Source of the DNA: Spodoptera frugiperda
Lineage: Eukaryota > Arthropoda > Insecta > Lepidoptera > Noctuidae
DNA: 64,000 nucleotides
Reading direction: 5' to 3'
Assembly: GCF_023101765.2 (NCBI RefSeq)
Contig: NC_064217.1
Location: 3,596,001 to 3,660,000 of the forward strand
Each line of letters opens with the position of its first letter. Position 1 is the first letter of the stretch. Made by a program: the position numbers and the translations under genes. This document shows, one piece after another, positions 23,938 to 34,840 of the stretch. A model generated the notes under the pieces. That model saw nothing but the letters and a program-made list of their open reading frames with translations, searched no databases and was not told the DNA's origin.

Positions 23938-26725
23938 GTGGTGCGTAACGTCTCTACAAACATTCATACAGATTCACCACAACATACCTAAACAATCCAT
24001 ATAAGACTGCGATTGACATCTTTTACAGGTAGAGGTGAAAAGTGGACCGAATATGTACAGTGAACGATAATAGGTGCTACACTGCTATATGGAGTGGAGT
24101 GTCGTCGCCGCGGACTGGCCGGTCGGGCGGAACATTGGTTCCACCAGGCGACCGAGTCCACTGCGCACTGCACTCGAGGTAATCATCTGGCCAAAATACA
24201 GTGATATTTTGGAGTGTTAGCTCCATAAATGTAGCTTTTCGCCTTGAGGCTTGCGCTCTTAACGCTACATATCAAGAATCTCAGTATTTTATTTGTAGTT
24301 CTGAACATTTTAGACGTTAGCCATGTAATGTCCATTTAATTTCCTGGTGAGATAAGTGGTGTTCCCATATTGTAGGAAAACCACTGTTTCGGTAAATTCA
24401 ACAACAGCGGAAGCCTAAGGCGTTATTAGTAAATGATAAGACGCACAAGTTTGGTCATATTTTAAGCTACAACATGTAAGTAGATGTGCTCAGTCTTGAA
24501 ATGTGACACTTGTGCCTGTGGGAGTTAACATTCTATGCTTTCTGACACTATGTGTATGGATGATGTAAGGTACTGTCGAACAAACGAGGCATCCTAACAA
24601 AGCTTCTGGATATACATCTTATTTTTATTGTTGATTTCAATTTCATTTCATAAAAAATAAATCTGTTTTGTTTGTCTGCACACTCCAGCTGTTACATCTA
24701 TTTTATAGCTATACAGTTTAGGCTTACTTACGTATATAAATATATTTATATCGATAATGTTTTAAGTATTGAACAGAAGCTGCCGTAGGATGCTTCAGGT
24801 GTCAGTTTGGTAAATTTTAACTATATCTCTCAGTACAGGAAATTAGCATAAGTTATATGTTTGTAGTTAGAAAACTTCTGTGTGTTTAACATAGTAGTAA
24901 TCGCGAGAGTGCGCACGGAAATGTATGACCGTACACTAGTTGGAGTAGTGAGCAAATGGAGCACAAACACGAAATCGTTATTTAAGAACCAGACAGTAAT
25001 TCGACGATAATTTGTATTAATCAGCACATCCTATGTGTTCACTCGAATGACAGTTTGTACTCCATTTGGTCATTATTCTGTGAGAAGCACCCACTATGTA
25101 AACAATATAGTGATAATATATTACTCTACATATAGTTACTACAACACCAACTTAACTAAAGTGAATGTTATTCATTGGTTTATGTATATTTATAACCAAT
25201 ATTGGACTGTAAAATTAGAAAACTAGATTTCAATAAACATATTATCAACTCTGCACATAAACCATTAGTAACATTGATGTTCAATTTTAAGATTAGAGAA
25301 ATATTATTTTGGTGATGTTTATTATCTATCACATGTTTTGCTGCAGTGGCAAATTCAATTTTAATCAGATCTGTTTTAAAATCCTCTTAGCAATAATGAA
25401 GGTAATTTAAGTTAATACAAATTATATGAAAGAAGACAAACATTATCAATAAGCTGGTTTGATATTATACCTAGTTATGGCCTGGACCTAGAGTATTAAT
25501 TTCCAAATATATGTTGATTCCATTCAATCCTATGATTTAAGCGTTGGAATAATTGTATACTAGGTTTGCTCATGAAACATTAATTATTATTGGTGAAATG
25601 TTTACAAGAGATCTTACGGGGAAACAATATTTGTGTTTTGGGCTTAGCAATTATTGTTTGTAACTGTGTACCCACATTGCATTGCAATCATAGTGCAGTT
25701 TGACTGTGTTTTATGTGCAAATACTTGATTTACTGACCCTAGTACATCACACAGTGGGATTATTTAAGTGATGTTTATGTGACTGTATTTATTTGCCTGC
25801 CGTTGAACAGGTGGTTTAGTTGTGATATTGAGTAATTTTAAATTTTTGTATACGTTTATTTTAATCAAGTCACTAACGTGACTTTAATGTTAGATTCAAC
25901 ATCTATATATTATTTTAGATTACATTAATGTACCTATAGCGTAACATGGAAATTGTAGTGCATTTTATGGACTCTGTTTTATGACAAATTCTCGTTGTTT
26001 TATTGTAATTTTGGATTATTTTTACAGATTTTCTATGCTTAGAATGTTATTTATACTTATAAACAATTATATTAATAAATGAGCAGTATTTCAGTTAGTT
26101 ATAAGAACATGTTATAATTACACAGTTTAGTTCCATCTATACACCTTCCCATCTGAATATTTATGAATAATTTTCATTAGCTACGAAATAATTAGCGTCT
26201 CGGTACGTGATTGTTCAACAAATTATGGTGTGCCCATATTCGCGAGTGGCGCAGAGAAAATGTACGTTTAGACTGCGACACTTATACACGAAATGCGTGT
26301 ATTCGTCAAATAACGCATTGTGCACAATCCTTACTTTAAATCATGCTTGTTTTATAATTTTATTAATAATATTGATTTTGATTATAAACAGATAATTTAC
26401 TGAATATTATGTTTCCTTATAGGTAGGGCTGAGATATATTTTTTTAAAGACAAAAACAGTTTAAAGTTATCTGCGGTGGCAAGGCGCCGAGATGGAAATA
26501 AACTAATTATCCAGTATCAGCACAGCCCTATAGTTAATTTTTGTTTTTTATACTACCTAGCAATAGTGTTGCTATATGAGTATTGAGAGGTTGCTACATA
26601 AGAGTGAGGACTGCTGTAATTGTTTTATTATTTATGTAATATATATAATATAATTGTAACTGTAGAGAACTTCCTATTATTTTGTAGTACAATCAAATAA
26701 TAAATAATTCAGAAATGTGTACATA
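23938..26725 (+). other. Probable long 3'UTR of ATRX and following spacer
   Basis: After the ATRX stop there is about 2.8 kb of A+T-rich DNA without coding signal. Several AATAAA-type signals occur on the plus strand (near 24655, 25231 and 26699-26710). The last lies just before the transposon cluster. I cannot tell which is used. Confidence 0.4.
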
Positions 26726-26814
26726 AATGGTTTTATTTGCATGATCATAATAAGTAACATACCATATTAGTGTTTGTTTGAAGGAGTGTGCAGTTGTATA
26801 TTTTTCTAGACTTT

Positions 26815-27040
26815 TTTTATACTACAAGCAAGTAAACGAGCCGACGGGTCAGCTGATGATACCTAAGCAATCGGCGTCCCTCATGGACTTCGAAACACCA
26901 GATGCGTTACAAGTGCGTTTAGTAGGATTTGAGGATAGTTTGGGAATTCGGAAAATGGGATGGGAGCAATTCGGCCTCGGCTAACCTTATTCAAACGACG
27001 AAACAAAGCAAGCTTTGTTTCATGTTCGTTTTCTGTGAGG
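26815..27040 (+). repeat. Lepidopteran interspersed repeat (ACGAGCCGACGGGTCA family)
   Basis: Contains AACGAGCCGACGGGTCAGCT, CGAAACACCAGATGCGTTAC and a GGGAGCAATTCGGCCTC block that I recognise as a common moth repeat. A related copy in reverse is at 33565-33745. No coding capacity. Confidence 0.55.
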
Positions 27041-27114
27041 TCATTTTTACTATTCCTTTCATATATTTTAATTAATCTCAAGAATAAATAAGTCTCACCA
27101 TATGTTGAAACTTA

Positions 27115-27290
27115 TCTATAATATAAAAATAAGTCGGGTTTTCCTTCCTGACGCTATAACTTCAGAACGCACGAACCGATTTCCACAGTTTTGCATTCGT
27201 TGGAAAGGTCTCGGGCTCCGTGAGGTTTATACCAAAGAAAATTCAGGAAAAAAGTCATTGTGGCGAAACGGAGTTCGCCGGGTTTGCTAG
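27115..27290 (+). mobile_element. Non-autonomous Helitron-like element, copy 2
   Basis: Starts TCTATAATATAAAAATAAG after A and ends GGGTTTGCTAG before T. A perfect 6-bp stem (GGCGAA, loop ACGGAG, TTCGCC) lies at 27262-27279, close before the CTAG end. That is the usual 3' hairpin position in Helitrons. No coding sequence. Confidence 0.75.
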
Positions 27291-27854
27291 TTATCTAGAC
27301 ACACGGCAGTGTGTCCGCCAAGTTCGAGCAAAAAAACCGACACACCGGCCGTGGGTTATATTACACGAACCATTTCGGGCCAAGTTCGACCCACCTATAA
27401 CTCAAAATCTATTTTATCTACGCATATGAAATTTCTAGTATCTGTCGAGATCTACTTACTTATCTAAAATACAAAATTTCATTAATGTACCTATTGTAGG
27501 TCTTGAGATATTGACGTCAGAAAATCGCTATTTTTACTATACACTCACTGACTGACTCACTCACTCACTCATCAAAAACCTAGACCACTTCCAATGGTCG
27601 TATTGACTTGAAATTTGGCATGGAGGTAGGTCTTTAGGTCAAGGTAAAGGAAAAAATCTGAAAATGGCCAAGTGTGAGTCGGTTTTAAAAATAATGAAGG
27701 TGTAAATTCATACCCCTAAGGAACTAAAACAAAAAAAATTATCTATATCTTCCAATGGTCGTACCGACCTAAAATTCGTTACGAAGGTTTGTATTTAGTC
27801 AAAGTCAAGTAAAATAAGAAAAAAAGAAAATAAACCTTACAAAAATAAATGAAA
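27291..27854 (+). repeat. Unclassified interspersed repeat
   Basis: Begins with ACACGGCAGTGTGTCCGCCA and includes two related phrases, ACTTCCAATGGTCGTATTGA and TCTTCCAATGGTCGTACCGA, about 170 bp apart. A short CACTCACTGACTGACTCACT run lies at about 27542. It resembles a widespread lepidopteran element. No open frame. Confidence 0.45.
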
Positions 27855-28194
27855 TCCCACCCAAAACATAAATGTGAAAGGCTGCCAAGTTCGATAATAT
27901 TGGAATGCTTCGCCTATAAAAGAAGTGAGATCTAAATAAGTACCAAGTTCCATACACAGACCTCAGTTAAAAATGATATAACTTGGCAAGTTTTAATAGA
28001 AAATTATATACTTGACTCATTGCGTTTAGTAGGTTTATAACAAAGTGTGTGAAAACTTGCCAACTTGTTATATCATTTTTAACTGAGGTCTGTGTATGGA
28101 ACTTGGTACTTATTTAGATCTCACTTCTTTTATAGGCGAAGCATTCCAATATTATCGAACTTGGCAGCCTTTCACATTTATGTTTTGGGTGGGA
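27855..28194. mobile_element. Foldback element with about 140-bp inverted arms
   Basis: Arm 1 starts TCCCACCCAAAACATAAATG and arm 2 ends CATTTATGTTTTGGGTGGGA. Between them the arms are reverse complements for about 140 bp with one small indel near the centre. The loop of about 60-90 bp is unique. The near-perfect arms suggest a young element. No coding capacity and no clear target duplication. Confidence 0.8.
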
Positions 28195-28365
28195 TATATA
28201 GATAGGTGACAAGTAATTCCAGCTTTACTAGTTTTGTAAGTTCTCGAATTAAAAAGTTTGAATCTGTTCAAGATTTATAATAGTTTAATATAATAAACAA
28301 ACAAGTATATAAAACAATTATTATATTTGTACAAATACAAAAACTGTGTTTAGGTAAGATAGATG

Positions 28366-28565
28366 TGTCGTAGTGGCCCAGAGGTTTGAGATGACTGTTC
28401 AAATCCTACCAATGTGACTTTTTCTACTATACAATTAAGATTAAGATGCCACAGACAAACAGTGACGGAAAACATTGTGAGGTAACATGGGCTTCAATGA
28501 AAAAATCTCAGTGCGAGAAGAGGCCTTTGGTCAGCAGTGGCCATTTCAAGGCTATTAGGTAATGT
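28366..28565 (+). mobile_element. tRNA-derived SINE
   Basis: Begins GTCGTAGTGGCCCAGAGGTT, followed by a degenerate B-box-like GTTCAAATCC. The body reads GACGGAAAACATTGTGAGG and GTGCGAGAAGAGGCCTTTGG..CAGCAGTGGCC. I recognise this pattern from lepidopteran SINEs. The surrounding DNA (28200-28800) shows nothing else. Confidence 0.6.
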
Positions 28566-28799
28566 AGGTAAGATACAGTAGGTTTGTACTGGTGGCCTGA
28601 GGGTTACGGCACCTGCTACACGAACATGAAAGTGTAATGAGCTTTCTGTAAATTATTTAGACTGACTGATTCTGACATTTTATTTTGTTTAATTGGACTC
28701 GCAACAAAGAATACACTTACATGCTAAGATACAATTGACTATAATTTACATGGTCTTGTGATCCTTCAATTACATGATGAAACAATAAGTTTCAAATTG

Positions 28800-28925
28800 C
28801 TAACCCAACATGAAAAACCACCCTGTTTCTACTCCTGCATTTCGAGCCAGAACCCTGGTAAACCCGTTAGGTAGTCTAGCTAGTCTGGCAGCTCCGGATC
28901 AGGCATCAGCCCTACTGGGCCCCTT
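28800..28925 (+). repeat. Moth repeat (GATCAGGCATCAGCCCTACT family)
   Basis: CCTGTTTCTACTCCTGCATT followed by GAGCCAGAACCC and GGCATCAGCCCTACTGGGCC. Other copies are at 30765-30895 (reverse), 35462-35560, 35825-36000 and 48848-48960. Identity of the element is not known to me. Confidence 0.55.
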
Positions 28926-29215
28926 CTTTAGCTTTCCACACAAATGATTAACAATGTTATCAGTCTCATATGTTCAGACAACAGTCTAACTATAAAAACA
29001 CTCCATTGCAACATGGAAGAGAAAACAAATGCAACTTTGGATAAAAATATGTAGTCTAAAGATGATTGTACAATAAACAATATCCTGCTTGCAATGCTTT
29101 CAATTAGCATTAATATTTTGATCTGTATACAGTAAGTGTGGGAACACCTCCTTAGGTACTTGGTAAATTCAAACACCATAATTGTTATTATTTACACTTA
29201 TAATATAAATGCTTA

Positions 29216-29758
29216 TCATACATTAAGATTAGGAATTCCAGTCTTAACACCAACAGACACTTCGATGTACTTCAGTAATCTGCGCGCCAAAAACGTAGCA
29301 TTCTCTGGATCAAAGACATTGGCACTTACAATGTCGAGTTTCATATCGTTTTGGAAATTAATAAGTTCACTAGCACTTATTGCCATAGCATTCACTGGAA
29401 GTCCACTAGCATTTACAAGAACCACACGGCGAATCTTTAAATCTGAATTCACTTGCATCAAAGCATTCCTTGCCCATTCTAAGCAGAATATTCGACTTGT
29501 GTCTATTGCTAATATAACGAAGTCGATACCGATCTTTCCGGTAAGGTCAGACCGTTTTACCACTTCTTCAAGATAAAACGACTTCAGTACAATTAGTTTC
29601 CAACGATAATCTCCTTTGTCGTGGACTTCTGTGAGAGCTTTCGAAAGTTTTTCGATGATATCATTACTGAACGAGAGCACAATCACTGATAGTGTATTTT
29701 TACAACTTGTAGGCCCAACCCACGGGGCGACTACCACTTCTTCTTCAACCATGGACAT
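29216..29758 (-). CDS. CENP-M: CENP-M-like centromere/kinetochore protein
   Basis: A 180-residue intronless gene, the same length as human CENP-M. CENP-M is a GTPase-fold pseudo-enzyme of the inner kinetochore CENP-HIKM group. Residues that match are the strand IGIDFVILAIDTSRIF (human: RIDLIVFVVNLHS), the Val-rich strand KIRRVVLVNASG, and the C-terminal FLARRLLKYIEVSVGVKTG then IPNLNV (human ending: RLVRVLQICAGHVPGVSALNLL). The ORF could start 46 codons further upstream, but those residues look like translated 5'UTR, and the MSMVEEE start at 29758 gives the family length. No GTP-binding P-loop is seen, as expected. It lies minus-strand between ATRX and the hexosaminidase cluster. A distant-homology call by eye. 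Confidence 0.75.
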   Translation of the reverse strand: MSMVEEEVVVAPWVGPTSCKNTLSVIVLSFSNDIIEKLSKALTEVHDKGDYRWKLIVLKSFYLEEVVKRSDLTGKIGIDFVILAIDTSRIFCLEWARNALMQVNSDLKIRRVVLVNASGLPVNAMAISASELINFQNDMKLDIVSANVFDPENATFLARRLLKYIEVSVGVKTGIPNLNV

Positions 29759-30179
29759 TTTGATTTTAAACAATATATAAAGCAAACTGTTAATCCGACT
29801 CAAATTAAGTTTATAAAGTTTTTGAGTAACCAGAAACAAACAAAAATACGTTTTGTTTTGAAATTTGAAAATTAGACATTTGAGTTGACAGCACATATTT
29901 TTTGACAGAATTTAAAAGTTGCCATATATATGATTTCACATTTTCTTACTAAGGCCAGCTGTTCAGTATTTATCTATTTTGAGTATTTAACTGCAAAAAC
30001 GGAGGATTAAAAATAAAAATAACATAAACAAGAAAAAATTTTAATAAAATATCTGACACGGAATCCTCATCGCGTGGTCGTATCGGTTCATGTGGTAGCT
30101 AGATGTGTCCAGCTATCAGTTTGAAATTCGGTATTCGAGGTGGTGGTTCTTTAGAAGTTACATCGAATTGATTTTGCAC

Positions 30180-30254
30180 TTCAAAGCTGCTGGTTTCAAA
30201 GCTGCTGCTTCCAAAGCTGCTGCTTTCAAAGTTGATGCTTCCAAAGCTGCTGGT
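30180..30254 (+). repeat. 15-bp minisatellite, five units
   Basis: Five tandem copies of a unit like TTCAAAGCTGCTGCT, in phase with a short Ala/Lys-rich ORF (FKAAGFKAAASKAAAFKVDA). The ORF has no recognisable domain, so I treat this as a minisatellite. It lies between CENP-M and hexosaminidase gene A; 29760-30429 otherwise holds only A+T-rich DNA. Confidence 0.7.
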
Positions 30255-30429
30255 CAGCCACTGCACAAGAACGACATCATAATAATTATCTTATCCTAGA
30301 AAAAAAAAACAACGATGTGCCCGGTGCTGGGCAACAAAAAAAATTCTGTCTCTGAAGCTTTGAGATTTCTCTAGGAACTACTGATTTTTTTTTATAATTT
30401 GAAATGACTTTTTTTTAAATAAATAAATC

Positions 30430-33400
30430 TTAATGCAATAATAATGTTTTCCTAACGATATTTCTTCCGACGCAAGCGCTTGGGCCGTTGGCTGGTTGGG
30501 CGCGGACCCCGCGACGGTTCATTCGACAAACATGTTCCTCTAGACGGCTGGCGATCTGACTTCCATTAGATATGGTGTATTGAGGATCTAAAGCGGACCA
30601 CAGAACTTCTGCTGCAGCGCTAGCACGAGGCCACACCCTAAAATCAAACAAAAACTATGCAGTACATGCACGTGATTTCGGAATTTCGTGCACTTATAGT
30701 CGTGAGACGTCACAAAATCACACATTTGTGGAGTATATCATTACAGGTAAGCAGTATGTATTTCCGCCACAGACGGGCCACAGTAGGGCTGATGTCCGAT
30801 CCGGAGCTTCGGACTACCTAACGGGTAACGGGGGTTCCAGCTCAAAGTAGGAGTAGAAATGCGAGTGGTTTTTAGTCAGAGAGAGTCTAAGTCCGTTGAG
30901 ATGCCGCAATTATTAAAACGTGTTACAAAGGTAATTGCGAGTAATATTGTTGCGTCACTCACCTAGCAATGAAGTTGGTGTCATCGACTAGTTCGCCCCA
31001 CATACAAGCTTCGCCGCCAACAATGTCTTCTAGTTTATATAATTTGGAATCTAAAATGCGCCGAGGATCAAAAACGTAGAAATAGACCCAATCTCCGCCA
31101 TTATGGAGTTGGTCTAGGTACCAGGACGAGGAGTAAATGACTTTGTGACGTTTGGACAGGATCTGAGTAATTAATGTCAATTGAAAATAAGCTGAATACA
31201 AATTCAGTAAGGTGGTAGGTACTTCTTCTTTCTTAGGTAAGTATATCTTTATAACATACGGTTCATCAGTATCATATTTTATGGCTAACTAGTTAGGTAC
31301 CTACTCCTACGTTTCACCAGGGCGTGTAAACAGTAGGACTACTATTATTTGTAAGTCCATCCTACGGTTGTCTGGAAGAAATCACCTAGTGTGATAAGGC
31401 TGCCCATTTTTGCAATATTGCTATGTACCTAAACTAACTTACTGCAATCATATCTTTCGGTCCACTCGGATGCCACACCTGTACGATGGCATCACTGGGT
31501 AACGTCACATTGTTGAAAAAGACCTCCTGAAATGTTTCAAGGAGAATTCTCGTAATATATGAATCAAAAGACAGATATAGTTCATATTGCAGGTGTATTG
31601 GAGTTGGACGTACCTGCCAGACTATAGGCTTAGACTTTTGGTCCAACAAAGGAAGGACCTTAGTCATGAAGTACGCGTGCAGTTCACTGTTGTTAGTCAG
31701 CTTATGGTTGTCCATGAATTTCTGTATCTCTGGGTTTGATGTCCTGGAATTTGTGTACCTCATTGATCTTATTGAATACTAGCAGCCTATCCTGACTTCG
31801 CACGGGCATAATAATGATGGATGGATGTCCTAAAACATTGTGATACATCATTTTGTTCTATTATATATTAATAATTATCGTAGCGCACGCGATTGAATGA
31901 AGTTTCTGTTTATTTTTTACACCTTGGGTAAGATTAGTAAAGTTTTAATAAGCATCCCTATTTTTTTTTAATGAAAGACGGTGAAAGATTTTTTAAGTCG
32001 GTCCATTAGTTTCGGAGCCTATTCATTTCAAACAGACAAACAAAAATTAAATCTTTCCTCTTTATAATGTTAGTACAGAGTGTAGATATAGATTTTCGGT
32101 AATTTATTATGTAATAGATTCCTATAGGGTTCATTTTCGGACGTAGTATAGAGTACCTACCTTTAGGCTTATCGTAAGCGTGTTATTACGGGTCATTTGT
32201 AAGTTGGTCGACTAAGATGATTATGTTCATCAATCAAATCTCACCAGCAGTTCAAAGCGACTTCATCACCTCCAAGATGGAAGTATTTGTCGGGGAACAG
32301 CTCCTGCACTTCATGGAACAGCTCGCCTATTAGTTTGTACGTGATGTTCTTGGTTGGGTCCATGGGCCCCAAGCCTACTACTTTGCCGGACTTATAGCAT
32401 TCTGTGAGAATTCCAGGGTATGCCGAGCCCCACGACTTCGTGTGTCCTGGTAACAGGCAAATATACTTTAAATAAAACTTACTATGAAATGCAACTTTGG
32501 CTCATGGTTTGGTAGAAACTTTATAGCCCTACCTTCTACGATGAAATTTTTGCAAAATGTAATAGGTAATTGTAGTTAGCTGCAACAAACATCTCGCTGG
32601 AATCTACGAATCCAAAGCAGTTTTTGTCTGAATCATACCCATGCGTAGATTAAGGGTCAAGGGTTTTAAAAAATATACATTTTACAGAGCGTAGCAGTCA
32701 CCTGGTACGTCGAATTCTGGCAGTATTCGGATCCCCCTGTCTCTGGCGTATTTGACTATCTTGTTGATGTTGGCCTTCGTATAGATCATCGAGGAATCAT
32801 ATGCACCTTGTTCACTGTAACCGGAGATGATTCGTGATCATTACCTATGTTTATGTAAGTACATTTTCCTATTGTTTTACGGTTAGGGAGTACCTTAGTT
32901 TCGGGAATTTCTCGCTCTGGTAAGGAAAGCTCTGATCGTCCACAATGTGCCAGTGCAGAACATTCATCTTGTTCATTTCCATAGCGTCCAAGGTCTTGAG
33001 TATGTTGGCGACACTGAGGTAATGCCTCGATGTATCGATCAGCAGCCCTCGATACGTGTATCTCGGGAAGTCCACGATTTGTGTCGAGTTGATAAGAACA
33101 TCCTGTAATCAGAAAATAGCTCATCTAACCAACGCATGTTTGCTTTAAGAACAATTTTTAAGTAAAAGTCAACATCACTAAAGACACGCTTTAGAAAGTT
33201 TTTTTAGTGAAATAAGGGGCCATACTCTCTCCCTATCCTATTTTCCTCCCCCAAAATGGTATGCCTATGTGGGACAAAATGTATCGTGGAAATGAACTTA
33301 CTTTATACCCCTTACACAAATAGAACAACTGTGCGAAAGTTTCCATGCCCCTCAGTATGCCCCATATGGAGTCACTGGTCAGCGATGATACTGCAGAAAC

Positions 33401-34837
33401 GTTGAGGCTATCTGAAACATGTTTACATTATTGAAACGGTTTTAAGTTACTACAATTTATCATTGATCAAGTGACAAGTGAAGTAAGTACGATTGCCAAA
33501 CATATCCTTCGGATTTGGTTGAACAAAAATGATCAAACTCCATAATATTTTAAACGCATGGCGTTCTCACGCGAGTGGGTCGCGTCTGTCGTCTCGACAG
33601 GAGTGATACCACACAGAAATTCGGCGTGAAACATTGCTGACTTTGTGTTTCGCCGTGTCAGGAAGGTTGCCGAAGCCTCAATCCTTAAATCCCTAATCCC
33701 CAAGAGGCCGGCAATGCATTAATAACTTCTCTGGTGTTGCTGGTGAACATGGGTAGTGCTTACCCATAAAAACAGAATATCTTTTGAACAGCACGGCATC
33801 TATGCTTGTCCTTAGTGTGGTACTAATACTATAGGTACTATAAGTACTTACAGTTTTCATCCATATCCATGTGTGGATAGTCCTCGCATGGTCTTCTGAG
33901 GTTTATCTGCAGTTCTTCCAGCGTACCTTTGAAGTCGGGATTTGTATCCACTTGTCGAGGTTCTGCATGCTTCCATGTTTTCTTCAAATTTATCCACACT
34001 ATATTGTGTAACCTTCTAAGCACTGTGGCGTATCTTTCTATAGCATTCTTTAATATTTCACATGTTTCCCCCTTTTCCTGTTAAATAATAATATCCAATG
34101 ACTGATTGACATAATGCATGGTACACCATCTTGAGAATTCCAGGTGAGATTATACTTCCCTGAGGTAAACCAGTGTTTAATGCTCACTACTTCACTAGGT
34201 GAACAAGAATGATTTCTTAATGATGTCAATTCATCACAACTGGACTACGGTTTAAAACGTTTAGATGTATTCGCTTAACTCGATGGACTTATTTGAGAGT
34301 GCTGCTGCTCTGTGCTATTGTATCTTATAACTTTATTGCCATCTTTTATAGTAAAATAAAATCAGTGGATAAAGCTGTGTACGATAAAACGGGGTGAATA
34401 GAGATCGAGAGATGATTAGGTACAGGAAAATTCTTCATAGAATCAATTCACTTCTCGTTTAGCGCGTTTGGCGCTCTGATTGGCCGGCTCGAATAAACCA
34501 ACCAATCAAAGCACCGAACTCGTTTCGTTTAAAGATTGAGGTTTAAGTATTTGGGTATTAAATGAATGTAGATAAAAAGGCTTATTTCATAACTTACCGT
34601 AAATTTAAAAACTGAAGGCGATAGTTTAAAATAAGTCTGTTCTGTTATCTGTTGCTGCGGCTTTGGCCACACTTCCCCTTCTGTCGGTGGGTATAGTTGA
34701 CCAGGTTTAAGCTTAACGATAGTCAAACTTTCCGATTGTTTATTGTCGTCTGACATTAAATAGTTGGATAATAAATAAAGCACAATAGCTATGCAAACTA
34801 AGTTCAATATAACAAGTATAATTCGTAGAAGTGACAT
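30430..34837 (-). CDS. GH20 beta-N-acetylhexosaminidase (HEXA/HEXB-like), gene A
   Basis: Ten exons on the minus strand: 34598-34837, 33852-34077, 33302-33411, 32894-33102, 32702-32814, 32245-32446, 31614-31743, 31443-31526, 30963-31162 and 30430-30637, one frame of 573 aa. The enzyme removes terminal GlcNAc/GalNAc from glycoconjugates and chito-oligosaccharides. Order of domains: N-terminal hydrophobic anchor (about 5-28), GH20b domain (EGEVWPKPQQQ), then the GH20 barrel with YRGLLIDTSRHYLS, MNVLHWHIVDDQSFP, ILPEFDVPGH and the catalytic pair D360-E361 in HLGGDEVALNCW, GGEACMWGE, and a C-terminal NRRGVRAQP block as in lysosomal hexosaminidases. The start looks like an uncleaved signal anchor, unlike gene B. 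Family call is firm; lysosomal versus membrane location is inferred. Confidence 0.9.
30765..30895 (-). repeat. Moth repeat copy in gene A intron 9
   Basis: Reverse copy of the GGCATCAGCCCTACT family: GGGCCACAGTAGGGCTGATG then ATCCGGAGCTTCGGACTACC and AGTAGGAGTAGAAATGCGAG. It lies between the last two exons of hexosaminidase A. Confidence 0.5.
31785..32100 (+). repeat. TE remnant in hexosaminidase A intron 6
   Basis: Starts ATACTAGCAGCCTATCCTGA and ends with CAAACAGACAAACAAAAATT then CTTTATAATGTTAGTAC. This is the tail of a frequent insect repeat class. It is the main content of the intron between exons 31614-31743 and 32245-32446. Confidence 0.45.
33565..33745 (-). repeat. Moth repeat, reverse copy (same family as 26815-27040)
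   Basis: GTGATACCACACAGAAATTC, AATCCCCAAGAGGCCGGCAA and CTCTGGTGTTGCTGGTG read as the reverse complement of the family at 26815. It lies in hexosaminidase A intron 2. Confidence 0.5.
34454..34532. mobile_element. Palindromic MITE, inner fragment
   Basis: CGTTTAGCGCGTTTGGCGCT..TGATTGG..CCAATCAAAGCACCGAAC matches the centre of the MITE at 11975-12132; the outer TIRs are absent. In intron 1 of hexosaminidase A. Confidence 0.5.
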
Positions 34838-34840
34838 TGT

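Noticed and set aside
26207..26395. 62-codon ORF after ATRX
   Set aside because: Chance ORF in A+T-rich 3' DNA; no homology or splice context.
27540..27575. CRISPR-like or satellite array (CTCACTGACTGACTCACTCA)
   Set aside because: A short simple-repeat run within a transposon; no spacers, and the genome is eukaryotic.
29136..29576. 146-codon plus-strand ORF
   Set aside because: Antisense to the CENP-M-like gene, which has the better family match.
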